Under the pieces are notes generated by a model, which did no database searches, was not told the origin of the DNA, and saw nothing but the letters and a program-made list of their open reading frames with translations. The position numbers and the translations under genes are program-made. Of a stretch of 35,766 bases of DNA, positions 14,501 through 23,691 are shown piece after piece. How positions within the stretch are numbered: position 1 is the first letter of the stretch; every line of letters begins with the position of its first letter. Location of the stretch: contig JAFXWC010000049.1 of the NCBI GenBank assembly GCA_017534445.1, positions 1 to 35,766 of the forward strand, given 5' to 3'. The DNA is from Treponema sp. GTDB lineage: Bacteria > Spirochaetota > Spirochaetia > Treponematales > Treponemataceae.

Positions 14501-15520
14501 ATGGAAATTGAAAACTCTGTTAGCAAAGAACAGCTTGAAGAATGTGCAAAATATATTGACTACTGCCGCAAGGAAACGGCTGTGCGCCTTGTTGGCCAGA
14601 CGGAAATCGTTGACGGTATTTTAACGGCGCTTATTGCAGGCGGTCACATTTTGCTGGAAGGTGTTCCAGGTTTGGCAAAGACTTTGGCAGTCCGCACTTT
14701 TGCGGAAGTTTCGGGGTTGGAATTCAAGAGGATTCAGTTTACGCCCGACCTTTTGCCTGCCGATGTTACGGGAACCTTAATCTACGAGCAGAACTCCGGC
14801 CGCTTTTTGGTTCGCAAGGGACCTGTCTTTACGAACATTGTGCTTGCAGACGAAATTAACCGTGCCCCGGCAAAGGTTCAGTCGGCACTTTTGGAGGCAA
14901 TGGCAGAAAATCAGGTTACAATCGGCGAGACTTCATACAGGCTTCCAGACCCCTTCTTTGTGCTTGCCACCCAGAACCCCATTGAGCAGGAAGGAACCTA
15001 CAAGCTTCCCGAAGCAGAGCTTGACCGCTTTCTTATGAAAATCATCATTTCCTACCCCACTCCGGAAGAAGAAATTAAAATTGTTGCTTCAAACGGCAAA
15101 TTTGTTGACACACCGGTACGCAGGGTATTCAGCTCACAGATTTTGGCAAACTGCCGCCGCGCCGCAGAGGCAATTACCGCAGACGAAAAGATTCTTAGCT
15201 ATATCGTAAGCATAATAAACGTAACCCGCCCGGACACAACCCGCAAGAACGAAAAGCATTCGGCTTCTTCCAAGGGCAAGAACGACATCCTGCACTACAT
15301 ATCATTCGGTGCAAGTCCAAGAGCAGGCATTGCACTTTTGCGCTGCGCAAAGGTTCAGGCCCTTTTCTCCGGCAGAAGCTTTGTGCTTCCCGATGACGTT
15401 CAGAAGGTTGCAAAGCAGGTTTTGCGCCACCGCCTGGTGCTCAACTACGAGGCTGCGGCAGATTCAATTACGGCAGACGACCTTATCGGTAAGATTATAG
15501 ACCTTATGCCGGTTCCGTAA
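14501..15520 (+). CDS. moxR: MoxR family AAA+ ATPase
   Basis: This 339-residue cytoplasmic ATPase has Walker A in [11 protein letters not shown], Walker B in [21 protein letters not shown], and the sensor region in [20 protein letters not shown]. These are standard MoxR hallmarks. MoxR proteins act as chaperone-like partners of von Willebrand factor A (VWA) proteins encoded next to them, here the DUF58 and BatA/BatB proteins downstream. The start at 14501 has AAGGAA seven bases upstream and is preferred over an in-frame ATG at 14483, which lies at the expected transcription start. It is the first gene of a seven-gene operon with very short or overlapping junctions. Confidence 0.92.
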   Translation: MEIENSVSKEQLEECAKYIDYCRKETAVRLVGQTEIVDGILTALIAGGHILLEGVPGLAKTLAVRTFAEVSGLEFKRIQFTPDLLPADVTGTLIYEQNSGRFLVRKGPVFTNIVLADEINRAPAKVQSALLEAMAENQVTIGETSYRLPDPFFVLATQNPIEQEGTYKLPEAELDRFLMKIIISYPTPEEEIKIVASNGKFVDTPVRRVFSSQILANCRRAAEAITADEKILSYIVSIINVTRPDTTRKNEKHSASSKGKNDILHYISFGASPRAGIALLRCAKVQALFSGRSFVLPDDVQKVAKQVLRHRLVLNYEAAADSITADDLIGKIIDLMPVP

Positions 15521-15538
15521 TCCAAGGTCGGCTAAAGT

Positions 15539-16426
15539 ATGGACACGAACAAACTTTCCAACAAGGCAAGACTCCTCCACTTAAGCGCACTTTCTCTTGC
15601 GCAGGGAATGAAAAGCGGCTCCTTTAAGTCACTCTACCGCGGCCACGGTATAGAATTTGACGGTGTTCGCGAATATCTTCCCGGGGACGACGTGCGTTCA
15701 ATAGACTGGAACGTAACCGCCCGCATGGGGCACCCCTACGTTAAGATGTACGAAGAGGAGAGAGAGCTTGACGTGCTTGTGATTCTTGACGTTTCTGAGT
15801 CAATGAATTCCTATTCGGAAAACAAGTCAAAGCTTCAGACTGCACTGGAAGCGGCATCCCTTATTACCCTTGCCTCTTACCAAAATGCAAGTCCTGTTGG
15901 CTGCGTAATTTTTGACGGCCAGATAAAATTCTCCTGCCCACCGCGCCCGGGTCTAAACCAGACCATGCTTTTGCTTTCCAACTTTGAAAAGAACGAGGCA
16001 CCCCTAAAGAGTGAACAGACAAAAGGCTCTGTTTTGGACAACGCAATCAGGGGTGCAGGCCGCCTTTTAAAGAAAAGGTCCCTTGTGATGATTTTTTCGG
16101 ACTTTAGGACAGCCTCTTGGACAGAACCCTTTGATGCCCTTTGCCAAAAGAATGACGTTGTTTGCGTTCGCCTAGTAGACGCCTTTGACGAGAACCTGCC
16201 GGATGTTGGTTCAGTACGCTTTTCCGACCCGGAGACTGGTATTTGCCAAGTTCTGCCAACTTCCTCTTCAAACTTTAAGAGCCAGTGGAGGGACTTTAAC
16301 TTTAACAGGGTGGAGCAATGGAAGCACGAATGCATTAGGAGGGGTGGACTGCCGCTTCTTCTAAAAACTTCTGCCGATCCGCTTGCAGAACTGACCAGAT
16401 TTTTTGCAGCGAGGGAAGTACAATGA
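15539..16426 (+). CDS. DUF58 domain protein of the Bat operon
   Basis: This 295-residue soluble protein has the DUF58 signature DVRSIDWNVTARMGHPYVK near residues 50-70 and a degenerate VWA fold with ILDVSESMNSY (a DxSxS metal site) around residue 90. DUF58 proteins are nearly always encoded between MoxR and BatA and are thought to work with them in assembling or controlling a periplasmic or membrane complex. It starts 18 nt after moxR and its stop overlaps the start of the next gene (ATGA). Confidence 0.9.
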   Translation: MDTNKLSNKARLLHLSALSLAQGMKSGSFKSLYRGHGIEFDGVREYLPGDDVRSIDWNVTARMGHPYVKMYEEERELDVLVILDVSESMNSYSENKSKLQTALEAASLITLASYQNASPVGCVIFDGQIKFSCPPRPGLNQTMLLLSNFEKNEAPLKSEQTKGSVLDNAIRGAGRLLKKRSLVMIFSDFRTASWTEPFDALCQKNDVVCVRLVDAFDENLPDVGSVRFSDPETGICQVLPTSSSNFKSQWRDFNFNRVEQWKHECIRRGGLPLLLKTSADPLAELTRFFAAREVQ

Positions 16427-17505
16427 TTTTTTACCCGCACAAATTTAGCCTGCGCAAAACCGCCGTTTTTGTCTTTTTACTGCTTCTGGGAAGTGCCGTT
16501 TTTTGTCAGCAGGCATCATTGAACCTTGCAATGGAAGACGTAAACCAGATTCTTATTCCAAAGGAAGTTTACGTTGGAGACACTGCCGAACTGCGCTTTT
16601 CCTTTAACGCACCGGTAGACCTTTTTGCCGGAGTGCCTGCAGAAAAAATCAAGAACGGTGAGCTTTTGCTAAGTACGGAAAACCCTTCCTTTAAAATGCA
16701 GAATTATGATGTAAAGCAAATTTCCCTGCGGTTAATAGGAAGGACATACACGCTTTCACTTGTTTTTGTGCCTTGGGTAACAGGAACAATAAATTTTCCG
16801 TCCTTTGACCTTAACGCCCTAATCCACAGCGAAACAAAGGTTTCCATTCCAGAAGAGCTTGCAGACAAGCCCTTTGTAATAGAACTGCAAAGTGTGGAAG
16901 TTCTTTCCCTGGTGCAAAAGTACAATGCAATCACCTTGCGGCCACCTCTTCCGCCGTCACTCCTTCCAGGAACAAACTACATAGTCTGGTCTTTCATCAT
17001 ACTGCTAGTTCTTTTGCTTTTCGCAGTAATTTTCGTTCTTGCGAAATTCCCAATGATTTCGGAAAAGTTCTACTCATTCAGCGACAGCCTTGCTCTTGTT
17101 AAGAACGCACGCCAGACCAAGCATAAGATACGCGCCCTTGCAAAAAAGAAGTGTTCGGATGCAGACTTTGCCCAGGAATGGCAGGCAATAACAAGAAAAT
17201 ATCTTTCAGCAAGGTTCTCTACGCCTTTCAATTCAATTGCAACAAATTCCATTGCAAAAAGAATAATGAACGTTACCGGCAACTTTATGTCAGGTGAGCA
17301 GGAAGACTCTGTTATATCGCTAACCTCTCTCTTTACCCGCACGGACTACATACGCTTTGCAAGGGACTCCATAGACAGCAAGCTCCTTCCATCCGAAGAG
17401 CACGAGGCCGCTTTCTACCCAGGAGAAAAAGAAATGATTGCGAAACTTACGATTGACGCAATTTCAAATCTTGAGGCAAATCCAAAAGGAGACTTCTCAC
17501 TATGA
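16423..17505 (+). CDS. Bat operon membrane protein (N-terminal beta domain, one central TM helix)
   Basis: This 360-residue protein has a signal-type N-terminus (TAVFVFLLLLGSAVFC). A periplasmic beta-rich region of about 160 residues contains VYVGDTAELRFSFNAP, resembling the repeated BatD-type domains. A transmembrane helix follows at about 185-208 (NYIVWSFIILLVLLLFAVIF), then a cytoplasmic helical domain. The position between DUF58 and batA is usual for DUF4381-like or short BatD-like proteins. Both ends overlap neighbours by 4 nt, indicating translational coupling. The exact family is not certain. Confidence 0.75.
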   Translation: MIFYPHKFSLRKTAVFVFLLLLGSAVFCQQASLNLAMEDVNQILIPKEVYVGDTAELRFSFNAPVDLFAGVPAEKIKNGELLLSTENPSFKMQNYDVKQISLRLIGRTYTLSLVFVPWVTGTINFPSFDLNALIHSETKVSIPEELADKPFVIELQSVEVLSLVQKYNAITLRPPLPPSLLPGTNYIVWSFIILLVLLLFAVIFVLAKFPMISEKFYSFSDSLALVKNARQTKHKIRALAKKKCSDADFAQEWQAITRKYLSARFSTPFNSIATNSIAKRIMNVTGNFMSGEQEDSVISLTSLFTRTDYIRFARDSIDSKLLPSEEHEAAFYPGEKEMIAKLTIDAISNLEANPKGDFSL

Positions 17506-18503
17506 TTTCTTTTGAAAATCCTGCCGCATTTTTTGCACTGCTCTTTATTCCAGCACTCCTCTTCCTGCGCGGATTAAAAATATTCACCCCAATAACCATT
17601 CCGCTTACAATAAGCGACTGGAAGGGGACAAGGTTCAACTGGAACGATCCCGTAAGAAAATTCATATCGTACCTTTACCACATAACCGCAATGCTCGGTT
17701 TTATTTGTGCCGTTACAGCATGGGCATCCCCAATAATCCACAAGCAGACAAAGGTCTATTCTTCCCGCGGAACGGACATCCTTTTTGTCTTGGACACAAG
17801 CCCTTCAATGGCGGCACAGGACACGCCCGGAGTCACCAGGCTAGAAATTGCTAAATCAGCCATGGAAAGCATTCTAAAGACCAACTCCGGTGAATGCGTG
17901 GGCATTGTAGAGATGGCAAAGGAAGCTGCCCTTGTCGTTCCCCCAACCATGAAAAAGGAAGCCTTTTTTGAAAAGCTAAAGACCATTGTTCCAGGAGAAT
18001 TAGGCGACGGTACGGCCATTGGCACGGGAATAAGCTGCGCGGTCTTTCACCTTGAATCATCTGCCGCTCCAAAAAAGTGCATTGTTCTTCTGACTGACGG
18101 TGAAAACAATTCAGGCGCAATCCATCCATATACAGCTGCCCGCCTTGCAAAGGAAAAGAACATTTCGCTCTATGTGTTGGGCCTTGGAACAAAAGGCTCT
18201 GTTCCCCTTGAATATGTTGACCCAAAGACAGGCCGCGTCTACTCTGGTTTCCTTGACTCAAACTATAACACCCAGACCCTTGCCAAAATAGCATCAGAAG
18301 CCGGTGGCAAGTTCTTTGAGACCACAAGCCTTTCCGCCCTGTCACAGACAATTGACGTAATCATAAAGAACGAGAGCGTGGTGCAAAGCTATCAAATCCA
18401 CAACACGGACAAAAAATACTACACCCAGTTTCTGATTGCAACGACAATCCTCATGATTCTTTCTATTTTCATCAGGACTGCCATTCTGCGGGAGGTATTA
18501 TGA
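17502..18503 (+). CDS. batA: BatA, VWA-domain membrane protein
   Basis: This 333-residue protein has N-terminal hydrophobic segments (about 8-25 and 55-75), a periplasmic von Willebrand factor A domain and a C-terminal helix (QFLIATTILMILSIFIRTAIL). The metal-ion-dependent adhesion site is visible as DTSPSMAAQD, then the conserved GDGTAIGTG with its Thr, and LLTDGENNSG. BatA is the standard first VWA protein of Bacteroides aerotolerance operons, also present in spirochaetes. It is linked to survival under oxidative or envelope stress, although the mechanism is not settled. Confidence 0.9.
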   Translation: MISFENPAAFFALLFIPALLFLRGLKIFTPITIPLTISDWKGTRFNWNDPVRKFISYLYHITAMLGFICAVTAWASPIIHKQTKVYSSRGTDILFVLDTSPSMAAQDTPGVTRLEIAKSAMESILKTNSGECVGIVEMAKEAALVVPPTMKKEAFFEKLKTIVPGELGDGTAIGTGISCAVFHLESSAAPKKCIVLLTDGENNSGAIHPYTAARLAKEKNISLYVLGLGTKGSVPLEYVDPKTGRVYSGFLDSNYNTQTLAKIASEAGGKFFETTSLSALSQTIDVIIKNESVVQSYQIHNTDKKYYTQFLIATTILMILSIFIRTAILREVL

Positions 18504-20179
18504 ATTTCGGAATTGAACATCCACAGGCCTTGTATGCCCTGCTTTTGCTGATTCCATGCTACTTTAACATGAACAAAAGGTTCAAGCGGCTCGTAAAGGA
18601 ATTCTCCTCGGCAGAATCATCCACAGTTTCTAGGGAACACATAAAAAGAATAAAGGCAAGGTTCACGCTAAGAATGATTTGCGTGCTTTGCGCATGGACC
18701 ATGCTCATAGCCGCAATGGCAGGTTTTTACTGGGGAACAGTCTCCGTGCCCATGCAAAAAAGCGGCAGGGAAGTTGCATTTGTTTTCGACATTTCCTACA
18801 GCATGGAAGCCACGGACGCACCAGGTGGAATGACCCGCCTTGAGTCAGCCGCAAACTATGCTAGCGAACTTCTTGACCACATGCAGAACGTAAGCGTTTC
18901 CGTAGTGCTTGCAAAGGGAGAGGCAACCGTTGCAATTCCGGTAACCGAAGACTACAACGCCATACGCTCACTTCTTTCTTCACTTTCACCCAAACTCATA
19001 ACGAGTCCGGGAACAAGCCTTGGCAACGGTATTCAGGCAGCCCTTTCCTCCTTTCCAAAAGAGTCTTCCAGGGCATCATGCATTTGGGTTTTCACAGACG
19101 GAGAAGAAACGGATTCATCTCTTGCCCAGGTTCTTGCAAAAACTGTTGACTACGGCATTCCGACAGCAATAATCGGCTTTGGCTCAGAACACGAGTCATC
19201 AGTAATGGCGGGTGACGGAAGTACCATGGTGCAGACTGCCCTCCGCTCCAAGCAGATTCAAAAGACAATTGAATCTGTCCAGAAAAAAGCCATAAAGCAA
19301 AAGTGGGCCAACCAGCCGCTACTAATGTTCACGGATGCATCGGAAGTAGGCTCTGCGTACAGGCTAATGCAATACATAAATCCTGCACAAACGGAAGCCA
19401 CAGCTTCTTCTGCCTCAAAAGAAAACGCAAGTGACGCTTCTGTAGTCTACGAGGTAAAAAGCATACCAAGGAACTCCCTGTTCACAGGGCTTGCAATATT
19501 ATTCTTTGTCCTCTCCTTTGTCTTTAGCGAATTCAACACGCTGCCCCAGCTTTCAAAAAAATCATCCGCAAAGAAAGGGACCCTTCTGGCTACAATAGTA
19601 TTCACAAGCCTGCTCACTTCCTGTGGCGGAAAATTCTCCAACGGAACAAAAATACTTGAGGGCCGACTGGACTACAACCGCAAGGACTACCAGGGGGCAA
19701 TAGCCAATTTTCTGGAAGCCTACGACAACGCAAAAGTTACCGGAGACCAGACCTCGCAGGAATACGCCCTCTTTGGACTTGCATCCACATACCTTATGCA
19801 GGACGAAAACGAGTCGGCGGTAAAACGCTTTGAACAAATAAGCGCTTCCGCTCCTGAAAACATCCGTTTTTCTGTTTACTACAACACAGGAATCATTGCC
19901 CACAAAAACGGAGACTATGCAAAAGCGGCCACAATGTTCAAGAACGCGCTGGAAATAGACAGTACAAACATAAACGCAAAAATAAACTTGGAACTTTCCC
20001 TTGAAGAAAATGCAGTACAGGCACGCAAAAGCGAACAGCAGCTTGCTCCTGTCACAAGCGAAAAAGAAGAGGCCTCTCCTTTGGAAAGTGCAATATATTC
20101 ATTATTAAGGGAGAAAGAAACAGAACAATGGAAAAACAGCCAAAAAGATTCTGCAGAAAGAGATTCATTGGATTACTAA
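18500..20179 (+). CDS. batB: BatB-BatC fusion: VWA membrane protein with C-terminal TPR region
   Basis: This 559-residue protein has two N-terminal membrane helices and a VWA domain with DISYSMEATDAPGG, a SPGTSLGNGI stretch and VFTDGEETDS. A further helix lies at about 330-345 (SLFTGLAILFFVLSFVF). After a short basic loop a second signal-like segment appears (KKGTLLATIVFTSLLTSC) that looks exactly like a lipoprotein signal with Cys375 in the lipobox. It is followed by TPR repeats (YALFGLASTYLMQDENES, YNTGIIAHKNGDYAKA). In other operons BatB and BatC are separate proteins. This one looks like a fusion of BatB to a BatC lipoprotein, with the junction still visible. No frameshift or internal stop separates the halves. 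The start overlaps batA by 4 nt. Confidence 0.88.
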   Translation: MNFGIEHPQALYALLLLIPCYFNMNKRFKRLVKEFSSAESSTVSREHIKRIKARFTLRMICVLCAWTMLIAAMAGFYWGTVSVPMQKSGREVAFVFDISYSMEATDAPGGMTRLESAANYASELLDHMQNVSVSVVLAKGEATVAIPVTEDYNAIRSLLSSLSPKLITSPGTSLGNGIQAALSSFPKESSRASCIWVFTDGEETDSSLAQVLAKTVDYGIPTAIIGFGSEHESSVMAGDGSTMVQTALRSKQIQKTIESVQKKAIKQKWANQPLLMFTDASEVGSAYRLMQYINPAQTEATASSASKENASDASVVYEVKSIPRNSLFTGLAILFFVLSFVFSEFNTLPQLSKKSSAKKGTLLATIVFTSLLTSCGGKFSNGTKILEGRLDYNRKDYQGAIANFLEAYDNAKVTGDQTSQEYALFGLASTYLMQDENESAVKRFEQISASAPENIRFSVYYNTGIIAHKNGDYAKAATMFKNALEIDSTNINAKINLELSLEENAVQARKSEQQLAPVTSEKEEASPLESAIYSLLREKETEQWKNSQKDSAERDSLDY

Positions 20180-21558
20180 TTCTCTGCATAGACATATTGA
20201 CTTCCGCACAAATCTTCTGCCAGACCACAGGCTCGTCATCAGGCAAAAAACCGTCATGGCAATACGTCCAGAGTCTGCACTTTAAGAAATCAAAGGAATA
20301 TTTCTTTACTGATGAGGAAAGCATTTTTTCTGTAGACATAGAGGGTGTTGAGCCGGAAGATGTCAATGTCTTTGTAAATGACGTACCAAAGAACGTAAGC
20401 TTCGTTTCTTCAAAAAAGGAACTCTTCGTGGGGCCGAGCGACAATCCCCTTGATGACATGCGCAGGGGCACCCACCTTGAAATTGTATTCCAGTTTACAG
20501 AACCGGGTGTCTTTCACATTTCCCCAATAGACGTACGTGTAAGCGGAATGTACAACAGGCTGAATTTGGACACCGTACTTGTCTACGAAAACCCCAACAC
20601 CGTTCAGCCGCAGATTTACCTTGAATTTGAAGACCCGGCCTTTAACGCGGCAGGAAAAAACCTAAGCGCAAACGTTGGCGACCATGTTGTCTTTATGATG
20701 TACATACGCTACGCAGTCCAGATTTTGAATTTCAGCTGGGAGATTCCAGAGAATTCTTTGTTTGATGACGTTAAGCGCTTTCCCATCACCGAAGGAAATT
20801 CGCGCGGAACCCAATTTTCACCGGCAGCCATTCCCGTTGCAAAATTTGACTGGCAGCCCCTTTCCGAAGGAAACTTTACCCTACCCGCCATCCACATAAC
20901 GGCTATAACTTACGGCAATAAAAAAGTGGATGTCAAATTTCCAGAGTACAAGGTAAGCGTTTCAAAAAAGAAGGAAAGCCAGTATGCCCCGGAACAGGAC
21001 GGTGTCTTTGGATACGCCTTCTCCACTCCATTCGCAGACCCAGCAACCACAGACTCAAAGCAAAAGGCAAACGTTGACCTTACAAGGCTTCTTGACCTTC
21101 ACCAAAAGGAACGCCACTCATTCCACTTTTTAAGCAGTGCCTACAAAGAAAGGCGTGCGGCAGAAGACGAATACGGAATAAGCCATGCGGAAATAGAAAT
21201 AAGCGTACCAGGTTTTATTACGGTTTGCATAGCAACGGCCCTTCTGATTGTCCTTACAACCATTCTCCTGCTTTCAAGAAAATTCCGGGAGCACAAGAAG
21301 CTTCTTGTTTTCTGCGTTACGCTTACCATAGCTTTGGCGGTAACAAGCATCTGCATGTGGATAAAGGTTAACAAGTCATACGGTCTTTTCAAGGGCGGCA
21401 GCATCAACCCCATTCCCGAAATAAACGTGCACTCAAGTGCAAGCATTCCCCGTGGCAACGTTGTCCAAATAGAAAAAAGGACCAACGGCTGGCTTTACAT
21501 TCGCTACCATGAAACCTACGGCTGGGTAATGGAAAGCGAGGTTCTCCCAATAAAATAG
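20128..21558 (+). CDS. batD: BatD-like protein with C-terminal SH3-like domain
   Basis: This 476-residue protein has a signal peptide (RFIGLLILCIDILTSAQIFC) and a long periplasmic beta-rich part with BatD-like repeats (VEPEDVNVFVNDVP; NVGDHVVFMMYIRY; LPAIHITAITYGNKKVDVKF). Two transmembrane helices follow at about 368-390 and 397-415. It ends in a bacterial SH3-like domain (INVHSSASIPRGNVVQIE and GWLYIRYHETYGWVMESEV). The start overlaps the end of the batB-batC gene by 52 nt. No other start in frame keeps the signal peptide. The SH3 end may bind peptidoglycan or another envelope component, inferred from the fold only. Confidence 0.8.
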   Translation: MEKQPKRFCRKRFIGLLILCIDILTSAQIFCQTTGSSSGKKPSWQYVQSLHFKKSKEYFFTDEESIFSVDIEGVEPEDVNVFVNDVPKNVSFVSSKKELFVGPSDNPLDDMRRGTHLEIVFQFTEPGVFHISPIDVRVSGMYNRLNLDTVLVYENPNTVQPQIYLEFEDPAFNAAGKNLSANVGDHVVFMMYIRYAVQILNFSWEIPENSLFDDVKRFPITEGNSRGTQFSPAAIPVAKFDWQPLSEGNFTLPAIHITAITYGNKKVDVKFPEYKVSVSKKKESQYAPEQDGVFGYAFSTPFADPATTDSKQKANVDLTRLLDLHQKERHSFHFLSSAYKERRAAEDEYGISHAEIEISVPGFITVCIATALLIVLTTILLLSRKFREHKKLLVFCVTLTIALAVTSICMWIKVNKSYGLFKGGSINPIPEINVHSSASIPRGNVVQIEKRTNGWLYIRYHETYGWVMESEVLPIK

Positions 21559-21579
21559 CTTACATAAAAGAGGCACAAG

Positions 21580-22140
21580 ATGGATTTTGGCGACATTTTA
21601 TCCCAGTGGGATTCTCAGCAAAGGGGTCAGAACTCAAAACCCAAGCAAAAGGGTATTCAAAAGTCCCACAAAAAAGCTAACGCTCCCACAAAGGAAGAAA
21701 AGGAAGCAATGAGGCAGGGCTATTCCTGGGAAGAACAGATGGAAGCGGACAACAAGCGTCACATCAACCCCATGGAACTTTGGCTGAACCGTTACGGCAC
21801 CGTGGACAAGGACAAAATCTCCGACGAGGCTAAAAAGGACGAGCTTTTGCACAACAGGGAATACCTTAGGAATTTGCGCCCGGAAGCAGTTCTTGACCTG
21901 CACGGCCTTACACGCGAAGAAGCATGGAGCAAGATGAATTCATTCGTTACGGACTGCGAGCGTAAGGGGCTAAAAAAGATAATGATAATCCATGGAAAGG
22001 GAAACCACAGCCACGGAAGCGACCCCGTTCTTGGCCAGGAAGTGCGTCTATTTATAGAAAAAGACAAAAGGCTCGGCACTTCTGGGCATCCGGACAAAAA
22101 CAACGGTGGCACAGGGGCTACTTGGGTTCTTCTAAAATAA
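21580..22140 (+). CDS. Smr (small MutS-related) domain protein
   Basis: This 186-residue protein has a polar, Lys-rich N-terminal half without a fold I can name. A C-terminal Smr domain shows LDLHGLTREEAW, IMIIHGKGNHSHG and ATWVLLK. Smr domains act as structure- or sequence-independent nucleases on DNA, or, in some families, in RNA cleavage at stalled ribosomes. It is the last gene of the Bat operon transcript (21 nt after batD), but no functional link to Bat is known. It is convergent with the radical SAM gene, only 5 nt away. Confidence 0.88.
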   Translation: MDFGDILSQWDSQQRGQNSKPKQKGIQKSHKKANAPTKEEKEAMRQGYSWEEQMEADNKRHINPMELWLNRYGTVDKDKISDEAKKDELLHNREYLRNLRPEAVLDLHGLTREEAWSKMNSFVTDCERKGLKKIMIIHGKGNHSHGSDPVLGQEVRLFIEKDKRLGTSGHPDKNNGGTGATWVLLK

Positions 22141-22145
22141 AACTG

Positions 22146-23150
22146 CTAAAACAAAAAGCCCTTCTTCCAGTGCCAAAAGGGTTTTGCAAGGGCATTGCTA
22201 AAGGGTTGCTCCCTCCTAAAATCAGGAAGCCAGCTTGTGTCATCGCTCAAATCCTGGTAGAAAAGGTATTCAAATTCATAGCCGTCAATCAGGCTGCGAA
22301 GGGTCTTGTCCTCTTCTCCGTTAACAAGCCTGTTTTGGAAAGCAGAAAGAGAGTCCTTTCTTTTATCCAGCTCACTTTTGCTGCCCTCAAAGGGAACCGG
22401 CGTATACTGGGACATAAGGGATATACAGGCCTTGCCGTCTGCATGGGCCTTTAGCCAGTCCAAGGTCATAAGGGTGTCATCAGTTCTGCCCGGCAAAAAC
22501 AAGTGTCTGATTATAGTTCCGCTGAACATTTTTTCTTTTTTTTCACCCCCGCAAGCAACTTCCCTTACGTCCATGGGGGAATTGGAAATCATCCAGCGGA
22601 TTGCCCTCTTTGCAACCCTGGGATAATCCTCTGCTTCAAAAAGGGTCTTGCTCATGATGGGGTTCAAGGTCTTTAGGTCGGGAAGCCAAATGTCAACAAG
22701 GCCAGACAAAAGTTCAAGGCTTTCCACCGACTCGTATGCGCTTGAATTCCAGGCCACAGGGATTTTAAGGCCTGCTTTCTTTGAGGCACACAAAAAGTCA
22801 GCTATTGCGGGAATGTGGTGGCTTCCAGTTACAAGATTTATGTTTTCCGCACCCTTTTCCTGCAAAAGAAGGCACATTCTTACAAAGTCTTCCCTGCTTA
22901 CGGCAGAACCCATGCCCTGCTGGCTAATCTGGTAGTTCTGGCAGAATGAGCAGCGCAAAGTGCAGCCGGTAAAAAAGATTGTTCCGCTTCCTCCAAAAAC
23001 AGTAACGGGAGGTTCTTCACCAAAATGAAGGCCCGCACTTGCCACACGGACGCTTATGTCCTCTCCGCAGAAGGCTGTTTTTCCGCAAGAACGCTTTGCC
23101 CCGCATTCACGGGGACACTGCCTGCACTCATCGTAGAATTTCTGCATCAC
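22146..23150 (-). CDS. PflX-like radical SAM protein
   Basis: This 334-residue radical SAM protein is similar to the PflX/COG1313 group, which are homologues of pyruvate formate-lyase activating enzymes with unknown substrates. The cluster ligands are Cys63, Cys67 and Cys70 in TGCTLRCSFCQNYQIS. An extra N-terminal cysteine group (CRQCPRECGAKRSCG, Cys9, 12, 16, 22) is typical of the group and may bind metal. Other motifs: INLVTGSHHIP, VAWNSSAYES and DIWLPDLK. It overlaps the upstream gene by 4 nt (ATGA), so the two are translationally coupled. Confidence 0.88.
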   Translation of the reverse strand: MMQKFYDECRQCPRECGAKRSCGKTAFCGEDISVRVASAGLHFGEEPPVTVFGGSGTIFFTGCTLRCSFCQNYQISQQGMGSAVSREDFVRMCLLLQEKGAENINLVTGSHHIPAIADFLCASKKAGLKIPVAWNSSAYESVESLELLSGLVDIWLPDLKTLNPIMSKTLFEAEDYPRVAKRAIRWMISNSPMDVREVACGGEKKEKMFSGTIIRHLFLPGRTDDTLMTLDWLKAHADGKACISLMSQYTPVPFEGSKSELDKRKDSLSAFQNRLVNGEEDKTLRSLIDGYEFEYLFYQDLSDDTSWLPDFRREQPFSNALAKPFWHWKKGFLF

Positions 23151-23557
23151 ACTGCCTGGTTGTCAACAAAATTCTTCATAAGACTGCTCAAAAGCTCAAG
23201 GGGCAGGTCTTCCGCCTCGTAATTGGTAAGTTCGCAAAGTTGTTTCCAGTCCGCCTGGGTAAAGCACTCCGTAAATTCCCAGCTGTCTTCCAAATCAAGC
23301 AAAAGGGCAAGCATTCCCTGCAAAATGGCTATATGTTCGCTTGTAGGCTCATCATCCATGTTCTGGGAGGGCAAAATGTAAGTTTCCTTCCAATAGTTGG
23401 CATAGCTGTGGGCAAGAGAGGCAACTTCCCGGTTCTGCTGCTCAAAAAAGTCTGCAATCTGGTCGCAAACCGCCTCTCCGCTATAGGTCTGGTGCTCGGC
23501 CCTATAATGCTTCTTTATCTTTTCCACGTCAGAAGAAAATTTTTCTATTGAATTCAT
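23147..23557 (-). CDS. Conserved hypothetical acidic protein
   Basis: This 136-residue acidic, helical protein has no signal peptide or recognised domain. It has several Trp residues in conserved-looking positions (YWKETY, DSWEFTE, DWKQL). The start at 23557 is chosen because a -10 hexamer TATAAT lies 6 nt upstream with a -35 TTGTTT 17 bp before it, placing transcription start at the ATG. The longer frame to 23623 would overlap the promoter. There is no ribosome binding site. It is coupled to the radical SAM gene, so it may act in the same process. Confidence 0.7.
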   Translation of the reverse strand: MNSIEKFSSDVEKIKKHYRAEHQTYSGEAVCDQIADFFEQQNREVASLAHSYANYWKETYILPSQNMDDEPTSEHIAILQGMLALLLDLEDSWEFTECFTQADWKQLCELTNYEAEDLPLELLSSLMKNFVDNQAV

Positions 23558-23563
23558 GGGCTG

Positions 23564-23592
23564 ATTATATACTCTAAGCCGCAAAAAAACAA
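23564..23592 (-). promoter_or_regulatory. Promoter for the 23557-22146 operon (leaderless)
   Basis: Minus strand: TTGTTT (23587-23592), 17-bp spacer, perfect TATAAT (23564-23569). The ATG begins 6 nt after the hexamer, so the mRNA should begin with or next to the start codon. Confidence 0.65.
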
Positions 23593-23691
23593 GGTAAGGC
23601 AAAAAGGTCATAAAAACTTGCATTATTCACAGTTTGATTATAGAATAAAAGTATATAGGCAAAAAGGTCTGGATTTTTAAATAGGTTTTAC

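Noticed and set aside
22155..22185. Hairpin AAAGCCCTT/AAGGGTTTT at the end of the radical SAM gene as a bidirectional terminator
   Set aside because: It lies inside the coding end of the minus-strand gene. Termination there would cut off its stop codon, and the plus-strand T-run is only four bases.
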